From an uncultured Bacillota bacterium (GTDB lineage Bacteria > Bacillota_I > Bacilli_A > Erysipelotrichales > Erysipelotrichaceae), in the NCBI GenBank assembly GCA_946619805.1, contig CAMOMM010000027.1, forward strand, positions 1 through 8,633: DNA of 8,633 bases, written 5' to 3'. The notes under the pieces are model-generated. The model had not been told where the DNA came from. It saw only the letters and a program-made list of their open reading frames with translations, and did not search any database. How positions within the stretch are numbered: the stretch's first letter is position 1; every line of letters begins with the position of its first letter. Shown in pieces: positions 5,844 to 8,633 of the stretch. Made by a program: the position numbers and the translations under genes.

Positions 5844-6238
5844 TCAGGGAAAAAAGCTGCGGAGCAGTCATTTACTACAGAGATTCCAAGATCCTGTTTC
5901 TGGTGGAACAGATGATACAGGGTCACTATGCCTTATGCAAAGGGCATGTGGAAGGAAATGAAACCGAAATGCAGACAGCAGCCCGCGAGATAAGAGAGGA
6001 AACCGGTCTGGAAGTTAACTTCATACCGGGCTTCAGAGAAAGGACGGAATACAGTCCTTACAGCGGCTGCATCAAGGAAGTTGTCTATTTCCTGGCTGAA
6101 TCCAAGGGCAAGGCCAACCGTGTTCAACCTGAAGAAGTCAGTGCTCTGCTGTGGCTGGATTATAACCAGGCCATGCGGTTTCTGACTTATGAGAGCGATA
6201 AGAAGATCCTGGCAAATGCCCGGAAATTCATAAAGTAG
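5840..6238 (+). CDS. Nudix hydrolase, Ap4A-hydrolase-like
   Basis: A 132-residue cytoplasmic Nudix enzyme that should cleave a nucleoside diphosphate linked to another group, using Mg2+ or Mn2+. The full Nudix box is present: G35-x5-E41-x7-R49-E-I-R-E-E-T-G-L57, with the metal-binding glutamates at 53 and 54. The short single-domain form, the KGHVE entry to the box and the closing LTYESDKKIL (115-124) are like bacterial dinucleoside-polyphosphate (Ap4A) hydrolases. The usual LPKGH motif there is LCKGH (32-36), a Pro-to-Cys change. The substrate is inferred; other nucleotide substrates are possible. Its ATG overlaps the stop of the membrane-protein gene by four bases and has no good Shine-Dalgarno of its own (AAGGT lies too far upstream), which points to translational coupling. 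A terminator follows immediately. Confidence 0.93.
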   Translation: MIREKSCGAVIYYRDSKILFLVEQMIQGHYALCKGHVEGNETEMQTAAREIREETGLEVNFIPGFRERTEYSPYSGCIKEVVYFLAESKGKANRVQPEEVSALLWLDYNQAMRFLTYESDKKILANARKFIK

Positions 6239-6240
6239 AA

Positions 6241-6262
6241 AGAACACCGGAAACGGTGTTTT
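6241..6262 (+). terminator. Intrinsic terminator after the Nudix gene
   Basis: AACACCG (6243-6249) and CGGTGTT (6254-6260) form a 7-bp stem, extendable by two weaker pairs, closed by a GAAA tetraloop of the stable GNRA class. The right arm runs into TTTT (6259-6262). The T-run is short, so termination may be partial. It begins a few bases after the TAG of the Nudix gene. Confidence 0.65.
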
Positions 6263-6268
6263 CATATG

Positions 6269-6299
6269 TGCAGATACTTAAATGAGTATTAATTCTGCA
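6269..6299. repeat. Interrupted palindrome upstream of the phosphosugar mutase promoter
   Basis: Outer arms TGCAGA (6269-6274) and TCTGCA (6294-6299) enclose inner arms ATACT (6274-6278) and AGTAT (6285-6289). The right end touches the expected -35 position (6298-6303) of the promoter for the mutase gene. It could be an operator or an RNA hairpin from read-through, but a chance fold in AT-rich DNA is also possible. Confidence 0.35.
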
Positions 6300-6317
6300 G
6301 AAAAACAGCGGCCTTTT

Positions 6318-6326
6318 TGATACAAT
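6318..6326 (+). promoter_or_regulatory. Extended -10 promoter for the phosphosugar mutase gene
   Basis: TGATACAAT is a TG-n extended -10 element with TACAAT matching TATAAT at five of six bases. The -35 position (CAGAAA) is poor, which is usual when the TG extension is present. Transcription would begin about 6333, giving a leader of roughly 24 bases that includes GGAGG (6343-6347), 9 bases before the ATG. Confidence 0.5.
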
Positions 6327-6356
6327 AATTATGTAAGCAATTGGAGGTATAATAAT

Positions 6357-8051
6357 ATGAACTATAAAGAAAGATATCAGCAGTGGCTTGATGCCCTTAC
6401 TGATGATGATCCGTTAAAGCAGCTTCTGCTGAAGATCAAGGATAATGATAATGAGATAAAGGAACGCTTCCATCAGGATCTGGCTTTCGGAACAGCCGGG
6501 TTAAGAGGCAAGGTTGGTCCGGGAACCAATAACATGAATTTTGTAACTGTCGGCAAGGCTACTCAGGGTATTGCGGACTATATTAAGGAACACGGTAAGG
6601 AAGCCATGGAAAAGGGCGTTGTCATCGCTCATGACCCTCGTCACTATTCCAGAGAGTTCTCTGAACTGACCGCCAGCATTCTGGCTGCCAACGGCATCAA
6701 GGCCTATGTATTCCCTGATTTAAGACCGACCCCGCAGCTGGCCTACATGGTAACCAAGCTGGGGACAACTGCCGGCATCAACATCACAGCTTCCCACAAC
6801 CCAACCGAATACAACGGCTATAAAGCCTATTGGGAAGATGGCTGTCAGGTATCCAGTGCCGTAGCAGATGGCATGACTGAAAAGATCCAGGCTGTTGATC
6901 CTTTCAGAGACATCAAGAAGGGTGACTTTGACGAATATGTTGAAGAGGGTAAGATCGTAGTTCTGGGACCTGAATACGACAGAGCTTACCTGGATAAGGT
7001 TGAATCCATGAGCATTCATGGCGGCGATGAGATCGATCTGGATATTCCACTGGTATTTACTCCGTTAAACGGGGCAGCCTATGTTCCATTTAAGACCATG
7101 CTGGAAGACAGAGGTTTCAGAAACTGGCACATCGTTGAAGAGCAGAAGGATCCTGATCCGAACTTCACTACGGTAGGCTATCCAAACCCTGAAGATCCGA
7201 AGGCCTTCAGATTAAGTGAAAAGCTGGGCCGTGAAGTAGGCGCGGAACTGTTAATGGCCTGTGACCCGGACGGCGACAGATTCGCCATTGAAATCAGAGA
7301 TGATGAGGGGAACTACATTCCTCTTAACGGCAACCAGACAGGATACCTGCTGGTCAACTATATTCTGGAAGGCCACAAGAGTGCCGGAACCTTACCTGCC
7401 AAGGGTGCTATGGTCAAGTCAATTGTCACCTCTACCATGAGTACGGAAATGGCTGAAGCCTATGGCGTTGACATGTTTGAATCTCTGACCGGCTTCAAGA
7501 ACATCTGCGGACGTTATCCTGAACTGATCGAAAAGGGCTATACGATCCTGTTTGGCTATGAGGAATCAGTAGGATATGCTGCCTGCCCGGAAATCAGAGA
7601 CAAGGACGGCATTTCAGCCGGTATGCTGGTAGCAGAAGCAGCTGCCTATTACCGCAAGCAGGACAAGACTCTGTGGAATGTCCTAATGGAACTGTATGAC
7701 AGATATGGCCACTATAATGAAGATGAGCCGAATGTTGTTCTGGAAGGACTGGATGGGGCAGCCAGAATCAAGAGAATGATGGCTTATGTCAGAGCCAATC
7801 CTCTTACTGAAGTAGCCGGTGCCAAGGTCGTTAAGGTCATTGACTACATCAATGGATATGAAGACATCCCGGCTTCCAATGTTCTGAGATACTATCTGGA
7901 CAATAACAGCTGGTTTGCCATCAGACCTAGCGGAACTGAGCCGAAGATCAAGTTCTATTTCTACACTGATCAGGACAGTACCGAGAAGGCCAGGGAAGTC
8001 AATAAACAGATAAAGGAAGAAGTATTAGCATACGTTAATGCGGTAGAATAG
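6357..8051 (+). CDS. pgcA: Phospho-sugar mutase (alpha-phosphoglucomutase/phosphomannomutase), PgcA-like
   Basis: A cytoplasmic enzyme of the alpha-D-phosphohexomutase superfamily that interconverts sugar 1- and 6-phosphates. In Bacillota the PgcA group (about 560-580 residues, as here with 564) makes glucose-1-phosphate for UDP-glucose, glycolipid and wall-polymer synthesis. All four active-site loops are visible: the phosphoserine loop TASHNP with Ser146, metal loop DPDGDR (303-308), sugar-binding GYEES (400-404) and phosphate-binding RPSGTEPK (523-530). The N-terminal FGTAGLRG (44-51) is also conserved. So it should be active; the preference for glucose or mannose cannot be decided from sequence. 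The start is supported by GGAGG 9 bases upstream and an extended -10 promoter. An ABC exporter starts 11 bases after its stop, suggesting co-transcription. Confidence 0.95.
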   Translation: MNYKERYQQWLDALTDDDPLKQLLLKIKDNDNEIKERFHQDLAFGTAGLRGKVGPGTNNMNFVTVGKATQGIADYIKEHGKEAMEKGVVIAHDPRHYSREFSELTASILAANGIKAYVFPDLRPTPQLAYMVTKLGTTAGINITASHNPTEYNGYKAYWEDGCQVSSAVADGMTEKIQAVDPFRDIKKGDFDEYVEEGKIVVLGPEYDRAYLDKVESMSIHGGDEIDLDIPLVFTPLNGAAYVPFKTMLEDRGFRNWHIVEEQKDPDPNFTTVGYPNPEDPKAFRLSEKLGREVGAELLMACDPDGDRFAIEIRDDEGNYIPLNGNQTGYLLVNYILEGHKSAGTLPAKGAMVKSIVTSTMSTEMAEAYGVDMFESLTGFKNICGRYPELIEKGYTILFGYEESVGYAACPEIRDKDGISAGMLVAEAAAYYRKQDKTLWNVLMELYDRYGHYNEDEPNVVLEGLDGAARIKRMMAYVRANPLTEVAGAKVVKVIDYINGYEDIPASNVLRYYLDNNSWFAIRPSGTEPKIKFYFYTDQDSTEKAREVNKQIKEEVLAYVNAVE

Positions 8052-8062
8052 GAAAAAGAATT

Positions 8063-8633
8063 ATGAGTATGGGACCAGGCGGCAGAGGAATGCGCGGTGG
8101 TTTCCTTACTGAAGAAGAAAAGAAAAACCAGCCAAAGGTAACTAAGGAACTGCTTGTCAGGGTCTTCAGTTACCTTGCTCCTTATTGGAAACAGCTTGTA
8201 CTGACTTTAGTACTTATTCTGATATCTTCAGTTCTGAGGATGCAGCCGTCCATTCTGACCGGACGAATTCTTGATGAAGGTTTGATCAACCGTAACATGG
8301 ATGTACTGATCAAACTGATACTGTTATCACTGGCAGTTACTTTTGGTGCGGAAATGATTGGAGTTGCTGAGAGCTATCTGAATTCCTGGATCGCTCAGCA
8401 TATCACTTTTGACATGCGCAACAAGATGTATGCACACCTGCAGAAGATGTCTCAGTCATTCTTTACCTCAAATAACCAGGGTGACATCATCACCAGAATG
8501 ACCAGCGACATTCAGGGCGTGCAGTCCATCATTACCAATACCTTTACCAGCATCATTTCCAATGTGATCACACTTATTGTGGCATTAGTGGCCATGTTCC
8601 AGAAGAACTGGATCCTGGCGATCCTGGGCATTG
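8063..8633 (+). CDS. ABC exporter, membrane domain with expected fused ATPase (3' end outside window)
   Basis: The frame opens at ATG 8063 and stays open to the window edge, giving 190 residues. After a flexible Gly/Arg/Met-rich tail (MSMGPGGRGMRGG) comes the type IV ABC exporter membrane domain: an elbow helix (TKELLVRVFSYLAPYW, 27-42), membrane helices at about 44-64 and 82-104, then the coupling region with MRNKMYAHLQKMSQSFF (118-134) and GDIITRMTSDIQGVQ (140-154), and the start of helix 3. The FF-x5-GDIxxRMxxDI signature is strong for this family. Such half-transporters usually carry a C-terminal ATPase and work as dimers, often with a second subunit next door; both lie beyond this window, and the substrate is unknown. 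AGGA is 11 bases before the ATG, a weak site; a second ATG at 8069 is possible. Confidence 0.92.
   Translation, partial: MSMGPGGRGMRGGFLTEEEKKNQPKVTKELLVRVFSYLAPYWKQLVLTLVLILISSVLRMQPSILTGRILDEGLINRNMDVLIKLILLSLAVTFGAEMIGVAESYLNSWIAQHITFDMRNKMYAHLQKMSQSFFTSNNQGDIITRMTSDIQGVQSIITNTFTSIISNVITLIVALVAMFQKNWILAILGI

Noticed and set aside
6720..7019. Antisense 99-codon open frame inside the phosphosugar mutase gene
   Set aside because: It is opposite a gene with all active-site motifs and has no family-like features; it is a coding shadow.

Overview
The window looks like a chromosomal segment of a low-to-moderate GC Gram-positive bacterium (Bacillota). The evidence is several strong AGGAGG-type ribosome binding sites, GTG starts, short intrinsic terminators, and the families present: ABC-F ATPase, stand-alone LytTR regulator, clostridial-type MATE transporter and PgcA-like phosphosugar mutase. 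An Erysipelotrichia or clostridial gut commensal is a reasonable guess, but no ribosomal or other taxonomic marker is present. I see no tRNA, rRNA, CRISPR array, insertion sequence or phage gene.

Left part (1-1606): the last 42 codons, including the stop, of a rightward membrane protein (probably MATE family) converge on a complete leftward MATE efflux transporter. The two share a terminator hairpin at about 154-185.

Middle part (1560-5177, all leftward): a probable operon reads ABC-F ATPase, LytTR DNA-binding regulator, two-helix membrane protein with a coiled coil and a large outer domain, then a small conserved-looking protein of unknown function. It ends at an intrinsic terminator (1560-1588). 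The ABC-F leader has a predicted promoter and a three-codon reading frame (Met-Lys-Asn-stop) behind a good Shine-Dalgarno sequence. This resembles the upstream-ORF attenuation leaders reported for antibiotic-resistance ABC-F genes. The LytTR gene is followed within 9 bp by its membrane partner, as in LytTR regulatory systems (regulator plus membrane inhibitor), but the partner here has an unusual architecture. Together these genes form a plausible drug- or peptide-stress module and are the most interesting part of the window.

Right part (5186-8633, rightward): a six-helix membrane protein and a Nudix hydrolase are coupled by an ATGA overlap and end at a GNRA-loop terminator. Next comes a phosphoglucomutase/phosphomannomutase with its own extended -10 promoter and a strong ribosome binding site. 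Eleven bases after it begins an ABC exporter (membrane domain plus expected ATPase), which runs off the window edge.

The window is densely coded and has no stretch above 300 bases without a gene. Start codons were moved inward from the longest possible frame for the MATE, small unknown, ABC-F and six-helix genes; reasons are given in each entry.
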